64,000 nt of DNA from Aulosira sp. FACHB-615 (GCF_014698045.1 NZ_JACJSE010000014.1:62001-126000); one strand, 5' to 3'. Shown: positions 18,504 to 27,747, numbered from the stretch's first letter. Translations and numbers: made by a program. Notes: generated by a model not told the origin, from the letters alone.

Positions 18504-19343
18504 TTACCTAAACAACGTATCCGCAACTAGCGAGACTTCACGCATTTCTTTGACATCGTGAATTCGCAGAATATCCGCACCATTAGCAATAGCAGCACAA
18601 CAAGCGGCTGCTGTTCCCCAGATGCGGGCTTTGGGATTTGGTTGATTGAGAATGCGACCAATAAAACTTTTACGAGATACGCCTGCTAAGATGGGACACT
18701 TTAATTGTGTGAGTGATCGCAAGTTACGCAAAATCTCTAAATTCTGCTCATAATTCTTAGCAAAACCAATCCCAGGATCAATAATAATTTTTGCTTGGTC
18801 GATACCTGCCTTGGTTGCGGCCAAAATTTGTTCTGTTAAAAAACTCGCAATTTCTCTTAGTAAATCTTCATAATCTGTCATTTGTTGCATTGTTTCTGGT
18901 GTTCCCCGAATGTGCATCAACACTATCGGCACACCTAAACTAGCCACTGTCGGCAACATCTCATCATCAAATGTCCCGCCGGAAATATCATTCACAATAT
19001 CTGCCCCAGCTTCTATTGCTGCTTTTGCTACATAAGCTCTAGTTGTATCTACAGAAATCGGCACTGTCATTTCCGAGCGTATTGCCTTGATGATGGGGAT
19101 AACTCGCTCTAATTCTTCCGCCAAACTAATTTGCTCTGCCCCTGGCCGCGTTGATTGCCCACCAACGTCAATCATGTCAGCACCAGCCGCCACCATTGCT
19201 TGGGCTTGAGCCAAAGCCGCATTTGTACTATTAAAATCCCCGCCATCACTAAAACTATCAGGTGTCACATTCAGCACACCCATTAAATACGTGCGTTGTC
19301 CCCAAGCAAAACAACGCCCACGAATAGTTAAATTACTGGGCAT
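18504..19343 (-). CDS. folP: Dihydropteroate synthase
   Basis: About 279 residues. It condenses p-aminobenzoate with hydroxymethyl-dihydropterin diphosphate in folate synthesis. Motifs are LMGVLNVTPDSFSDGG (pterin site), MIDVGGQSTRPGA, ISVDTTRA, DIVNDISGG, IIIDPGIGFAKN and AGVSRKSFIG. The frame stays open upstream to 19457, but that extension runs through a GGGAGTAGGGAATGGGG repeat and encodes low-complexity sequence. ATG 19343 (MPSNLTIRGRCFAWG) is therefore the likely start. It lies downstream of tpiA on the same strand, an order often seen in cyanobacteria. Confidence 0.94.
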   Translation of the reverse strand: MPSNLTIRGRCFAWGQRTYLMGVLNVTPDSFSDGGDFNSTNAALAQAQAMVAAGADMIDVGGQSTRPGAEQISLAEELERVIPIIKAIRSEMTVPISVDTTRAYVAKAAIEAGADIVNDISGGTFDDEMLPTVASLGVPIVLMHIRGTPETMQQMTDYEDLLREIASFLTEQILAATKAGIDQAKIIIDPGIGFAKNYEQNLEILRNLRSLTQLKCPILAGVSRKSFIGRILNQPNPKARIWGTAAACCAAIANGADILRIHDVKEMREVSLVADTLFR

Positions 19344-19572
19344 ATAGGAATCCGATTTGATTTCTGAATCTATTTGTGTAGGCAGGGAGTAGGGAATGGG
19401 GAGTAGGGAGTAGGAAAGCAGCCTGATCTGAGTGTACTGATTTTTTTCATAAATCAAATATGAGTCCTATACAAAGCGATAAAGTCTAATTCTTTTAACT
19501 TTTGACTTTTAACTTTTGACTTAATCAAACCCATTCCCTGGCGCTGCCAGGGAAAAGGCATTGCATATAAGA

Positions 19573-20298
19573 TTAATGATAGTTGACAATCCGGGCAAAA
19601 CTTTCAGCTTCCAGACTAGCTCCTCCCACAAGCACGCCGTCAATTTCTGGTTGAGCCATGATCTCATCAATATTATTTGGCTTGACTGAGCCGCCATATT
19701 GAATCGGAACATTGGGGTTTTTTAACTGACTGCGAATTAAGCCAATAACTCGGTTAGCTTCTGTCGCTTCACAGGTGTCACCAGTTCCAATTGCCCAAAT
19801 GGGTTCATAAGCAATCACTAAATTATCTTGATCTACATTTACTAGGTCATGTTCTAGCTGAGTAGTAATTAGTGATTCAGTTTGCCCTAAATCGCGTTGT
19901 TGTTTTGTTTCCCCTACACATAAAACTGGGGTTAAACCGTGTTTTTGAGCAGCTTTCAGACGTAGATTAACTGTCTCATCCGTTTCACCAAAAAATTGCC
20001 GTCGTTCGCTATGACCGACAATTACATAACGGACACCAATTTCTGTCAGCATCGGAGCGGCAATTTCACCAGTATAAGCTCCAGAGTCTTCCCAATGAAC
20101 ATTCTGCGCTCCAAGTTGTACACGGCTACCATGCAAACTTTGAGACAAAATGCTTAAATCGGTGAATGGAGGACACAATAATATTTCTCGCTCATCGGGC
20201 GTGTTGTCTAAATGAGGCAGAAACCCTCGCAAGAAATCTTGAGTCTCTGCCTGGGTTTTAAACATTTTCCAGTTACCGGCAATAACAATTTTCCGCAC
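19573..20298 (-). CDS. tpiA: Triose-phosphate isomerase
   Basis: About 241 residues from a proposed GTG start at 20298 (VRKIVIAGNWKM), which matches the usual N-terminus and length. The frame continues upstream to an ATG at 20364, adding 22 poorly conserved residues, and neither start has a clear ribosome site. Catalytic motifs are GNWKM (Lys), VGHSERR (His) and AYEPIWAIGTG (Glu), with the phosphate-binding GGSVKPNN and GVLVGGASL. It interconverts dihydroxyacetone phosphate and glyceraldehyde 3-phosphate in the Calvin cycle and glycolysis. folP follows about 230 bases downstream across a repeat-rich gap. Confidence 0.95.
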   Translation of the reverse strand: MRKIVIAGNWKMFKTQAETQDFLRGFLPHLDNTPDEREILLCPPFTDLSILSQSLHGSRVQLGAQNVHWEDSGAYTGEIAAPMLTEIGVRYVIVGHSERRQFFGETDETVNLRLKAAQKHGLTPVLCVGETKQQRDLGQTESLITTQLEHDLVNVDQDNLVIAYEPIWAIGTGDTCEATEANRVIGLIRSQLKNPNVPIQYGGSVKPNNIDEIMAQPEIDGVLVGGASLEAESFARIVNYH

Positions 20299-20524
20299 AG
20301 GTGATGTAGTCAAATTCCTAACGCTAATAGATGCACTCTTCACTCTACTACTTTTTCGGATCACCCGATGCGACGGGAAAAGATGACATAGAATTACTAG
20401 GTATCACACTCATCAAGAATAAGACTCTAATATCTAAAAAGTTTGTCCTTGGTTATTTGTCCCTTGTCCTTTGGTCAATACAAATGACTAATGACTAATA
20501 ACTGATGACAGTCTCAACTAAAGC

Positions 20525-20669
20525 AGGACTTACGCAAAATCATGAAAAAACGTAGACGCGCAAGCGGCTTCCCGCAGGGTACCGCAAAGAACGCATAGAC
20601 GCGATAGCGGCTTCCCGCAGGGTAGGACACGAAGTTAAGAGGATTTGAGAGGGTTATTGCGTAAGTCCT
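20525..20669. repeat. Miniature element with AGGACTTACGCAA ends
   Basis: Perfect 13-bp inverted ends AGGACTTACGCAA (20525-20537) and TTGCGTAAGTCCT (20657-20669) enclose 119 bases. These carry two direct copies of GCGGCTTCCCGCAGGGTA, each near a GTAGACGCG or ATAGACGCG motif. No ORF. The same ends bound the element at 22841-23136. It sits directly upstream of the gene at 20704. Confidence 0.75.
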
Positions 20670-20703
20670 ATAAAGAATGTGCAATTTAAACTCAACATAG
20701 CTT

Positions 20704-21306
20704 ATGCCTTATAGTCAATTTACCATTGACAGGTTGAAACAAGATTTTCGCCTGATGATTGTAGAGGGAGTACGATTTTTCCCGGAAAATATCGAACCTG
20801 TACATCCCAGTTCCAGACTGCAAGCTATTTTAGAGGATTTGCCTTGGGCGATCGCAGTTGATACAGAAAAAGCCCGTTCTGAAGTAATTATCAATCCTGT
20901 ACTGTTAGAAGTACGCCGCATTCTCCATTCGTCCATCAGCGTGTTTTCAGGGGAAGAGTTTAACGTTGATGCGAGTATTGGACTTAATGGTGTCTGTGAC
21001 TTCCTCATTAGTCGTTCGCCTGAACAGTTAACAGTGGAAGCACCCGCAATTGTAATTGTTGAAGCGAAAAAATCAGATTTAAAATCAGGACTCGGACAAT
21101 GTATTGCAGAAATGGTGGCTGCACAAAGATTCAATGAAGCCAAAGGACAGCCTATCACAAGCATTTACGGTACTGTCAGCAGTGGCACGCAATGGCGATT
21201 TCTCAAACTCGAAGGGCAAACAGTCACCATTGATTTTAGTGATTATCCCCTGCCTCCGGTGGAGAAAATCTTGAGTTTTCTGGTGTGGATGGTGAAAGCA
21301 GGATGA
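20704..21306 (+). CDS. PD-(D/E)XK nuclease-like protein, function unknown
   Basis: 200 residues, cytosolic. The central segment looks like the PD-(D/E)XK core: a strand with D99 (GVCDFLIS), then IVIVE120-A-K122, then a helix beginning SGLGQCIAEM with Q132 and E136. This arrangement resembles restriction-endonuclease-like proteins, but no DNA-binding domain or methylase partner is present. The name may therefore reflect fold rather than activity. The gene for an Era-like GTPase starts 78 bases downstream on the same strand, and a miniature element abuts the promoter side. Confidence 0.65.
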   Translation: MPYSQFTIDRLKQDFRLMIVEGVRFFPENIEPVHPSSRLQAILEDLPWAIAVDTEKARSEVIINPVLLEVRRILHSSISVFSGEEFNVDASIGLNGVCDFLISRSPEQLTVEAPAIVIVEAKKSDLKSGLGQCIAEMVAAQRFNEAKGQPITSIYGTVSSGTQWRFLKLEGQTVTIDFSDYPLPPVEKILSFLVWMVKAG

Positions 21307-21384
21307 ACAGTGAATTTTATCGCCCCATATCCTGTAAAAAATAACTAGGATAAAAATGAGGTAAATCAAAAATCTCCGGTTAAC

Positions 21385-22833
21385 ATGCCTTCTAAATTGC
21401 CAGAACCCGACCAAAGTAATTCGCCTAACTGGGAGGAAGAACTAGATAGTGCCATTTTTAGCTTTGAAGATATTCAAGCGGAACTGAATTATAAACAAGC
21501 CCAAACAGCACTGCGAAACTTGGTGAATAATCTTGACCTGACACCACAAGAAAAAGCAGGCTTAGAAACCGAACTGGCTGATTTAGAAACTATGCTGGCC
21601 AAGTTAGACCGGATGGTTGTGCAGATTGCGGCTTTTGGGATGGTAGGACGGGGTAAATCATCGCTGTTGAATGCTTTGGTGGGACAACCAGTATTTGAAA
21701 CAGGCCCTTTACACGGTGTAACTCGTGCAGCCCAAAGAGTTAATTGGAGTATTCACGAAGAAATCATCGGCACAAATGAACGGGCTTTGCGTGTGACTTT
21801 ACCGAGTGTGGGTCAATCTCAGGTAGAACTAATTGATACCCCTGGGTTAGATGAAGTTGATGGTGATACTCGCGCCGCCTTAGCAGAACAAATCGCCAAA
21901 CAAGCTGATTTGATTTTGTTTGTGATTTCGGGAGACATGACAAAGATAGAACACCAAGCCCTTTCCCAATTGCGAGAAGCGGGGAAACCGATAATTTTGG
22001 TGTTTAACAAAGTTGACCAATATCCCGCCGCCGATCGCCTGGCAATCTATGAGAAAATTCGAGATGAACGGGTAAAGGAATTACTCACGCCTTTAGAAAT
22101 TGTCATGTCAGCCGCCTCACCCTTGGTAAAAACGGCGGTAGTTCGCCCTGATGGTAGTCGGGGTTTACAGTTGCGTCCCGGAAACGCCCAAGTCGAAGAA
22201 CTCAAGCTGAAAATATTAGAGATTTTGCAACGGGAAGGTAAAGCTTTAGTGGCGCTGAACTCAATGTTGTATGCTGACACTGTTAATGAGCAACTGGTAC
22301 AACGCAAACTTTTAATTCGAGAACAGAACGCCAATCAATTGATTTGGAAAGCGGTGATGGCTAAAGCCCTAGCGATCGCTCTCAATCCGGTGACGGTCGT
22401 AGATATACTGAGTAGTATCGCTATTGATATTGCTTTGATTTTAGGTTTATCGAAACTCTACGCCATCCCGATGACAGAAGCTGGCGCTGTGAAACTATTG
22501 CAAAGAATAGCCTTGAGTATGGGTGGTATTGGTGTAAGTGAATTACTAGCCAACTTGGGCTTGAGTGGTTTGAAAACCTTACTTGGTATTTCTGCACCAG
22601 CTACAGCAGGTGCCACCTTAGCACCCTATGTCACCGTTGCACTCACCCAAGCAGGCGTGGCTGGTGTCTCTTCTTATGGTATTGGCCAAGTCACAAAAGC
22701 TTATTTAGCCAATGGTGCAACTTGGGGGCCAGAAGGGCCAAAAGCAGTCATCAGCAAAATTTTAGCGAATCTCGATGAAGCCTCCATTCTCAACCGCATT
22801 AAAGATGAGTTGCAATTGAAGTTGAAACTTTGA
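21385..22833 (+). CDS. Era-like GTPase with C-terminal DUF697-type membrane region
   Basis: 482 residues. A ~75-residue helical start is followed by a GTPase domain with G1 GMVGRGKS (85-92), G3 DTPG (151-154) and G4 NKVD (208-211). The C-terminal 170 residues are hydrophobic and Gly/Ala-rich (about 325-450, AIALNPVTVVDILSSIAIDIALILG), as in the DUF697/YcjF-like GTPases of cyanobacteria. It probably associates with the membrane; partner and process are unknown. Downstream lies a cluster of miniature elements. Confidence 0.85.
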   Translation: MPSKLPEPDQSNSPNWEEELDSAIFSFEDIQAELNYKQAQTALRNLVNNLDLTPQEKAGLETELADLETMLAKLDRMVVQIAAFGMVGRGKSSLLNALVGQPVFETGPLHGVTRAAQRVNWSIHEEIIGTNERALRVTLPSVGQSQVELIDTPGLDEVDGDTRAALAEQIAKQADLILFVISGDMTKIEHQALSQLREAGKPIILVFNKVDQYPAADRLAIYEKIRDERVKELLTPLEIVMSAASPLVKTAVVRPDGSRGLQLRPGNAQVEELKLKILEILQREGKALVALNSMLYADTVNEQLVQRKLLIREQNANQLIWKAVMAKALAIALNPVTVVDILSSIAIDIALILGLSKLYAIPMTEAGAVKLLQRIALSMGGIGVSELLANLGLSGLKTLLGISAPATAGATLAPYVTVALTQAGVAGVSSYGIGQVTKAYLANGATWGPEGPKAVISKILANLDEASILNRIKDELQLKLKL

Positions 22834-22840
22834 CATACTT

Positions 22841-23136
22841 AGGACTTACGCACCAAGATTGGGTGTAGGGGTGAAAGGGTATGGGGTGTAAGGGTTTTGA
22901 ATACTTACACCCTTACACCCTCATACCCCTGTACCCCAATACGGTTCGGTTAACAAATGTATCTGTTGAGGTGAGCAGGGGGGCGGAGGAGCTTCAGGTG
23001 CAGGGGAGAGCGTACCTTCCTTCCCCCTTTCACCCCTGCACCCTTGCTTGCCTACACAAATAAGTTTCTTAACCGAACCGTATTGCCGTCTACCCTGTTC
23101 TAAAACCTTATTTTTTCGTTTTTTTGCGTAAGTCCT
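22841..23136. repeat. AGGACTTACGCA-ended element interrupted by a second element
   Basis: The ends AGGACTTACGCA (22841-22852) and TGCGTAAGTCCT (23125-23136) match those of the element at 20525-20669. The interior, however, contains a whole copy of another element (22938-23084), so this one is about twice as long. It begins eight bases after the GTPase stop codon. Flanking segments inside include repeats of ACACCCTTACACCC type. Confidence 0.75.
22938..23084. repeat. AATACGGTTCGGTTAA-ended element, copy 1 (nested)
   Basis: The ends are inverted repeats: AATACGGTTCGGTTAA (22938-22953) and TTAACCGAACCGTATT (23069-23084). The interior has GAGGTGAGCAGGGGGGCGG and CTTGCCTACACAAATAAG. It is nested within the AGGACTTACGCA element. 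Confidence 0.8.
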
Positions 23137-23148
23137 ACCGTCTACCCC

Positions 23149-23304
23149 AATACGGTTCGGTTAACAAATGTATCTGTTGAGGTGAGCAGGGGGGCGGAGG
23201 AGCTTCAGGTGCAGGAGAGAGCGTACTTTCAATTCCCCCTTTCACCCCTGCATCCCTGCACCCTTGCTTGCCTACACAAGTAAGTTTCTTATCCGAACCG
23301 TATT
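23149..23304. repeat. AATACGGTTCGGTTAA-ended element, copy 2
   Basis: Nearly identical to 22938-23084, with a small insertion and one change in the right end (ATCCGAACCGTATT). It is separated from copy 1 by 64 bases that end in CCGTCTACCCC; the same CCGTCTACCC follows both copies. It stops about ten bases short of the cobW stop codon, so it may also serve as the shared 3' end of the convergent genes. Confidence 0.8.
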
Positions 23305-23314
23305 GCCGTCTACC

Positions 23315-24355
23315 CTACAAGGCGACCAGTTGCGATTCTATTTCTGTGGAGTTCAAATCACGGCCGATAAAGACTAAACGAGTTTGCCTTGTTTCTGTTG
23401 CTTGCCAAGGACGGTCATAAAATTTTTCAAAGCGGTTTCCTACACCTTGCAAGACTAAGCGCATAGGTTTATTGGCAACTGCGACAAAGCCTTTGATGCG
23501 GTAAATTTCTTGTTGATTTACCAGATTTTGCAATTGTTGTTGGAGTTTTTCTGGGTCAAAGGTGCGGTCTAAAATGACGTGTGTTGAGGTGATTTCGTCG
23601 TCGTGGTGGTGGTCTACTTCGCTGTCGTGATGGCTAGGACGGCTATCTAAATTATCTTCGACGGCGGCTTGTAATCCTAATAATACGGCTGGATCGATTT
23701 GGCCGCGATCGCTCTCGACTATTTTCACTACTCTGGGCAATTCTTGTTTGACTAATTGCTCGACTTGTGCTTTGCTTGCCGTATCTACTAAGTCAGTTTT
23801 ACTCAACACGACTAAATCTGCACAGGCGAGTTGGTCTTCAAATAACTCTTGCAAGGGTGTCTCATGTTCTAGACTATCATCTGCTTGACGTTGGTTGGCG
23901 ATCGCGTCTAAATCACTGGCAAATGTCCCAGCCGCTACGGCTGCACAGTCCACTACTGTAATGACTGCATCTACGGTTGCAGCATTGCGAATTTCTTGCC
24001 AACGAAAGGCTTTAACCAATGGTTTTGGTAAAGCTAACCCAGATGTTTCAATCACAATGCAGTCAATGTTGTCCCGCCGCTTGATTAACTCTTGCATTGT
24101 GGGATAAAACTCTTCCTGCACAGTACAGCACAAACAGCCATTGGTTAACTCAAAAATATTACTCCCGCCAGTTTCATCTTCGGGGCAGATTTGACAAGAT
24201 TTCAACAACTCGCCATCAATACCCAATTCACCAAATTCGTTGACTAAAACGGCGATGCGACGACCTTGGTTATTTTGTAAGAGGTGGCGAATTAGGCTGG
24301 TTTTACCACTACCTAAGAAGCCTGTAATTACTGTAACGGGGATTTTTGTTGCCAT
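23315..24355 (-). CDS. CobW/COG0523-type G3E GTPase (metal chaperone family)
   Basis: 346 residues. Walker A GFLGSGKT (12-19), the family CxCC motif C74-L-C76-C77, a conserved VNEFGELGIDGELL, and a SKTDLV GTP-specificity motif (about 185-190). A His-rich loop at 242-253 (HH..DHHHDDE) lies between the GTPase and the C-terminal CobW domain (about 260-346). COG0523 proteins deliver metals such as zinc or cobalt. No cobalamin or zinc-starvation gene is adjacent, so the metal cannot be named. Monocistronic. Confidence 0.9.
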   Translation of the reverse strand: MATKIPVTVITGFLGSGKTSLIRHLLQNNQGRRIAVLVNEFGELGIDGELLKSCQICPEDETGGSNIFELTNGCLCCTVQEEFYPTMQELIKRRDNIDCIVIETSGLALPKPLVKAFRWQEIRNAATVDAVITVVDCAAVAAGTFASDLDAIANQRQADDSLEHETPLQELFEDQLACADLVVLSKTDLVDTASKAQVEQLVKQELPRVVKIVESDRGQIDPAVLLGLQAAVEDNLDSRPSHHDSEVDHHHDDEITSTHVILDRTFDPEKLQQQLQNLVNQQEIYRIKGFVAVANKPMRLVLQGVGNRFEKFYDRPWQATETRQTRLVFIGRDLNSTEIESQLVAL

Positions 24356-24571
24356 GTTTTTACTTCAAAGGGAAATGGGGAATTGGGAATAGCTAGTTAA
24401 TGTTCATCTTTCCATTTGCTGTTCCCATTGCTTCAGCTTGGTAATCTTATCTAATTACAAATCTGGAGAAAAGACAATCTTTGTGTTGAAGTCCTGAACA
24501 AAAAACTCTTGTGTTCTGTATCACTCAATTATGGGGACTTACTTAGGGCTTGCTGTCTTGCCAAAAAATTA

Positions 24572-25612
24572 TTACTCTCTAGGTAAAAAGCGTCTCACAT
24601 TTTCGGGTAATAACCGTTCTAGAAAAGCTTCAATATTCCTACTATTGCGTTGATATAAAGTTCCTAAATAGATAATAAATATTCCCAAAACTGTGAGCGC
24701 AACCGGAAATAAAAGGGCATTTTTAAAGATGCTATAAGCTAGATGTCCTAAATAACCAAAAACACCCATACCCCCAAACACAATAAAAACTTTTCGCCTT
24801 AACAAAACCGACAATAACATTAACCCTAAATTAATCAAACAATAGATAAATTTTTGCAACTCATTACTGTCTCCCATTAAAGTTAGACCCCACCAAAAAG
24901 CCAGTAACCCAAACAAATATAGCCAAAAAGCATAATCTCCATCGCGTCTGCGGGTGCGGATATCTACCAGATAAGCAATCACAATACAAGCAATCCCAAA
25001 CCATACAGAAACTACTAACCTTAACTGCCAATTGTAGGTTTTTTCGCCAAATAATAATGGTGTGATATCCATAGACATAAAATATAGCGAAAAGGCGATG
25101 GGGGCTATCAAAAAAGGAAACCGCACAAACTTGATGGCAATTAAACCCGCGATAATAGTTCCTAACTCCATCAAAAACCAACTGCCTTTAATCCAAGTAT
25201 AAAAATCTTGATATGTACCGGGGTTATCTTGAATCCAAAATCCGGTTGCACGTTGTAGTCCGTAAATTGCTAAAGGAGTCAAGCAAACTGCAATGGTAAA
25301 TAGCAAACCTCCAGGAATTTTCATTTGTTGTCGCCACCAAAGATTGCTGCCGGCAAGCACAAAGCAAAAGGCATAAATACTGGCTAACAAAAAAATACCT
25401 ACGCCACCAAATGATTCCCATGCTAATGTCATGAACCAAGTCATGGCTGAGATCACAATTAACGCCCCAAAGTAATAACTAACATTGACAAAATTAAACT
25501 GTGGGCGTTCACTGTTTCTCAGGGAAAGTGCATTCCACAACGCACTGGCTTGTTCTTCTGTAATTAAGCCTTGGGAAACCGCCCAATCTAAGTCTTCCCG
25601 ATAAATTTTCAT
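24572..25612 (-). CDS. DUF2157 multi-pass membrane protein
   Basis: 346 residues. A ~45-residue soluble N-terminus (VSQGLITEEQASALWNAL, the DUF2157 signature region) is followed by about nine to ten hydrophobic helices. The short C-terminal tail is basic. Function unknown for the family. No operon partner: the next genes up- and downstream are separated by about 190-215 bases containing ACTCCCGACTCCCCATTCCC repeat sequence. Confidence 0.85.
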   Translation of the reverse strand: MKIYREDLDWAVSQGLITEEQASALWNALSLRNSERPQFNFVNVSYYFGALIVISAMTWFMTLAWESFGGVGIFLLASIYAFCFVLAGSNLWWRQQMKIPGGLLFTIAVCLTPLAIYGLQRATGFWIQDNPGTYQDFYTWIKGSWFLMELGTIIAGLIAIKFVRFPFLIAPIAFSLYFMSMDITPLLFGEKTYNWQLRLVVSVWFGIACIVIAYLVDIRTRRRDGDYAFWLYLFGLLAFWWGLTLMGDSNELQKFIYCLINLGLMLLSVLLRRKVFIVFGGMGVFGYLGHLAYSIFKNALLFPVALTVLGIFIIYLGTLYQRNSRNIEAFLERLLPENVRRFLPRE

Positions 25613-25804
25613 AGTTTGGAGTCAGATTTAACAGCAATTGTGATTATACTCAACCTTTAGCGGTAATAATCTGCTGTTGACTTCCAACTAAAAAAATATC
25701 CGATGACTGTGTAGGCACTTTCCTACTCCCGACTCCCCATTCCCTACCTACACAAATAAATTCAGAAATCAAACCGAATTCCTGTAGATACTGTGATTCA
25801 CTCA

Positions 25805-26620
25805 TCAAGAATTGCACATTCTCATACCCTTACGCCCGATGGGAACACACATCGGTGTTCCGACAATTGGATCAGGCACAATCCGACATTCTAAGCCAAA
25901 TACTTCTTGTACCATCTCCTCTGTCATAACATTTTGTGGTTCTCCAGCCGTAAAAATTCTTCCTTGTTTGACAGCTACTAAATAATCTGCATAACGACAA
26001 GCTTGATTTAAATCATGCAGCACCATTACAACAGTTCGTCCTTGATGCTGGTTCAATTCATATAACAAATCTAATACTTCTATTTGATGCGCTAAATCTA
26101 AAAAAGTAGTCGGTTCATCTAATAATAAAATATCTGTATCTTGTGCCAATGCCATTGCAATCCAAGCACGTTGTCTTTGTCCACCAGATAAAGTATCTAA
26201 GGCTCGATTTGCTAAATCTAATAAATTGGTAATTTCTAGTGCTTGTTGGACAATTTTTTCATCTTTTTCTGACCATTGCTGCAACCAGTTTTGATAAGGG
26301 TAACGTCCTTGTCCTACCAAATCTCGGACAGTTAGCCCTTCTGGCGCTAGTGGGTTTTGCGGCAAGATTCCCAATTGTTGGGCTACTTCTTTGGTAGAAA
26401 GATTAAAAATAGATTGACCATCAAGATAAACTGTACCACCATAAGGTTTTAAAAGTCTGGCTAACCCTCTTAATAAGGTGGATTTACCACAACCATTTGC
26501 ACCGACTAAAGCACTAATCCTACCACCAGGAATTGCTAAATTCAGGTCACGAATAATTGGCGCACCATCATAAGCTAAAGATAAACTTTTTGTTGATAAT
26601 CCTTTCATATTTTTTACCAT
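25805..26620 (-). CDS. FecE-type ABC ATPase for iron-siderophore/cobalamin-like uptake
   Basis: 271 residues (an internal Met at 26608 is an alternative start). Walker A GANGCGKS (40-47), signature LSGGQRQR (144-151), Walker B ILLLDEPT (164-171) and the switch VVMVLHDLNQ. The length and NQACRYADYLVAVKQGRI region fit the FecE/FhuC/BtuD subgroup. Third gene of an operon after two FecCD permeases, 86 bases downstream of the second. It energises import of a chelated metal, most often ferric siderophore, from periplasm to cytoplasm. Confidence 0.93.
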   Translation of the reverse strand: MVKNMKGLSTKSLSLAYDGAPIIRDLNLAIPGGRISALVGANGCGKSTLLRGLARLLKPYGGTVYLDGQSIFNLSTKEVAQQLGILPQNPLAPEGLTVRDLVGQGRYPYQNWLQQWSEKDEKIVQQALEITNLLDLANRALDTLSGGQRQRAWIAMALAQDTDILLLDEPTTFLDLAHQIEVLDLLYELNQHQGRTVVMVLHDLNQACRYADYLVAVKQGRIFTAGEPQNVMTEEMVQEVFGLECRIVPDPIVGTPMCVPIGRKGMRMCNS

Positions 26621-26706
26621 AATAAATTAATAAAAATGAGTCGGAAAACAGAATTCAAAATTCAGAATACTCTACCCATAAAGGGATTGAGTTTAAGTTC
26701 ACAAAG

Positions 26707-27747
26707 CTATTTCTTCCGATTACGAATTAACAAATAGAGGAAATAAGGCGCACCGACGGCAGCCGTTACAATGCCACAAGGAATTTCAATGGGTGCAAAA
26801 ATTGTTCTTCCTAGAAAGTCTGCTATTACAACTAACATTCCTCCCAATAATGTCGAGATAGGAATCAAGCCTTGATGATTTGTACCTACTAACTGTCTGC
26901 TGATATGGGGTGCAATTAATCCTACAAAACCAATCATTCCTGCTGTGGCGACTGCTGCACCAGCTAAGGCGACACCGACTAGTACCAGTAAACCCCGTTG
27001 CCATTCCACGCGAGTTCCTAAACCTTTGGCGACATCATCCCCCAAATTTAAGGCGTTCAACTGTCTAGCTAATGTCAATGCCATCGGCACAAAAACGATT
27101 AACCAAGGTAAAAAGGAAAAGACTTGTTCCCATGTGCGTCCGTAAACACTACCCGCTAACCACACCAAGGCATCACTGACACTATAAATATTGCCAAAGG
27201 TAATCATCAAACTGGTGAATGCGCTGGCGATCGCAGACAACCCCACGCCCATTAAAATAAACAAAACGGGGGAACTACCATTGTTCCAAGCTAAGGAGTA
27301 AATTAACCCAGCCATCAATAAAGCACCGCCAAAGGCTGATAAAGGCAGAGCGTAAATTGGTGCTGCTGGTAAGAGTACAATTACGGCAACTGCCGCTAAA
27401 CTTGCGCCTGCATTAATCCCAATAATACTGGGGTCAGCTAATGGGTTGCGTGTGATGCCTTGAAAGATAGTCCCAGCCACCGCCAGCGCCATTCCCACCA
27501 TGACAGCTATTAGGGTACGGGGTAGACGGAGATTATCAATCACAAAAGCATGATCTGGGTTGCCTGTATCTATACCCAATACAGTTTTGACGATATCTAA
27601 GGGAGAAATCGGATATTCACCCTGTCCTAAATTCATCACCATCGCCACCACAAGCCCCACTGCCAAACATAACAGCATTGGTGGCACACGGCGGTCAATC
27701 CGCAAAGATATCGTTTCAGAACGAAATACAAGCCAATCCAATTTCAT
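26707..27747 (-). CDS. FecCD-family permease, second subunit
   Basis: 346 residues with about nine to ten membrane helices. It carries family motifs RLPRTLIAVMVGMALAVAG, GITRNPLADPSIIGINAGA and GLIAPHISRQLVG, the last contacting the ATPase. It overlaps the upstream permease gene by four bases (27744-27747), implying translational coupling. With the other permease it should form a heterodimeric channel for a metallophore. Confidence 0.94.
   Translation of the reverse strand: MKLDWLVFRSETISLRIDRRVPPMLLCLAVGLVVAMVMNLGQGEYPISPLDIVKTVLGIDTGNPDHAFVIDNLRLPRTLIAVMVGMALAVAGTIFQGITRNPLADPSIIGINAGASLAAVAVIVLLPAAPIYALPLSAFGGALLMAGLIYSLAWNNGSSPVLFILMGVGLSAIASAFTSLMITFGNIYSVSDALVWLAGSVYGRTWEQVFSFLPWLIVFVPMALTLARQLNALNLGDDVAKGLGTRVEWQRGLLVLVGVALAGAAVATAGMIGFVGLIAPHISRQLVGTNHQGLIPISTLLGGMLVVIADFLGRTIFAPIEIPCGIVTAAVGAPYFLYLLIRNRKK

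Noticed and set aside
22838..23310. CRISPR-like array
   Set aside because: Two long copies with terminal inverted repeats and unequal spacing; they are miniature elements, not short repeats with spacers. No cas gene nearby.
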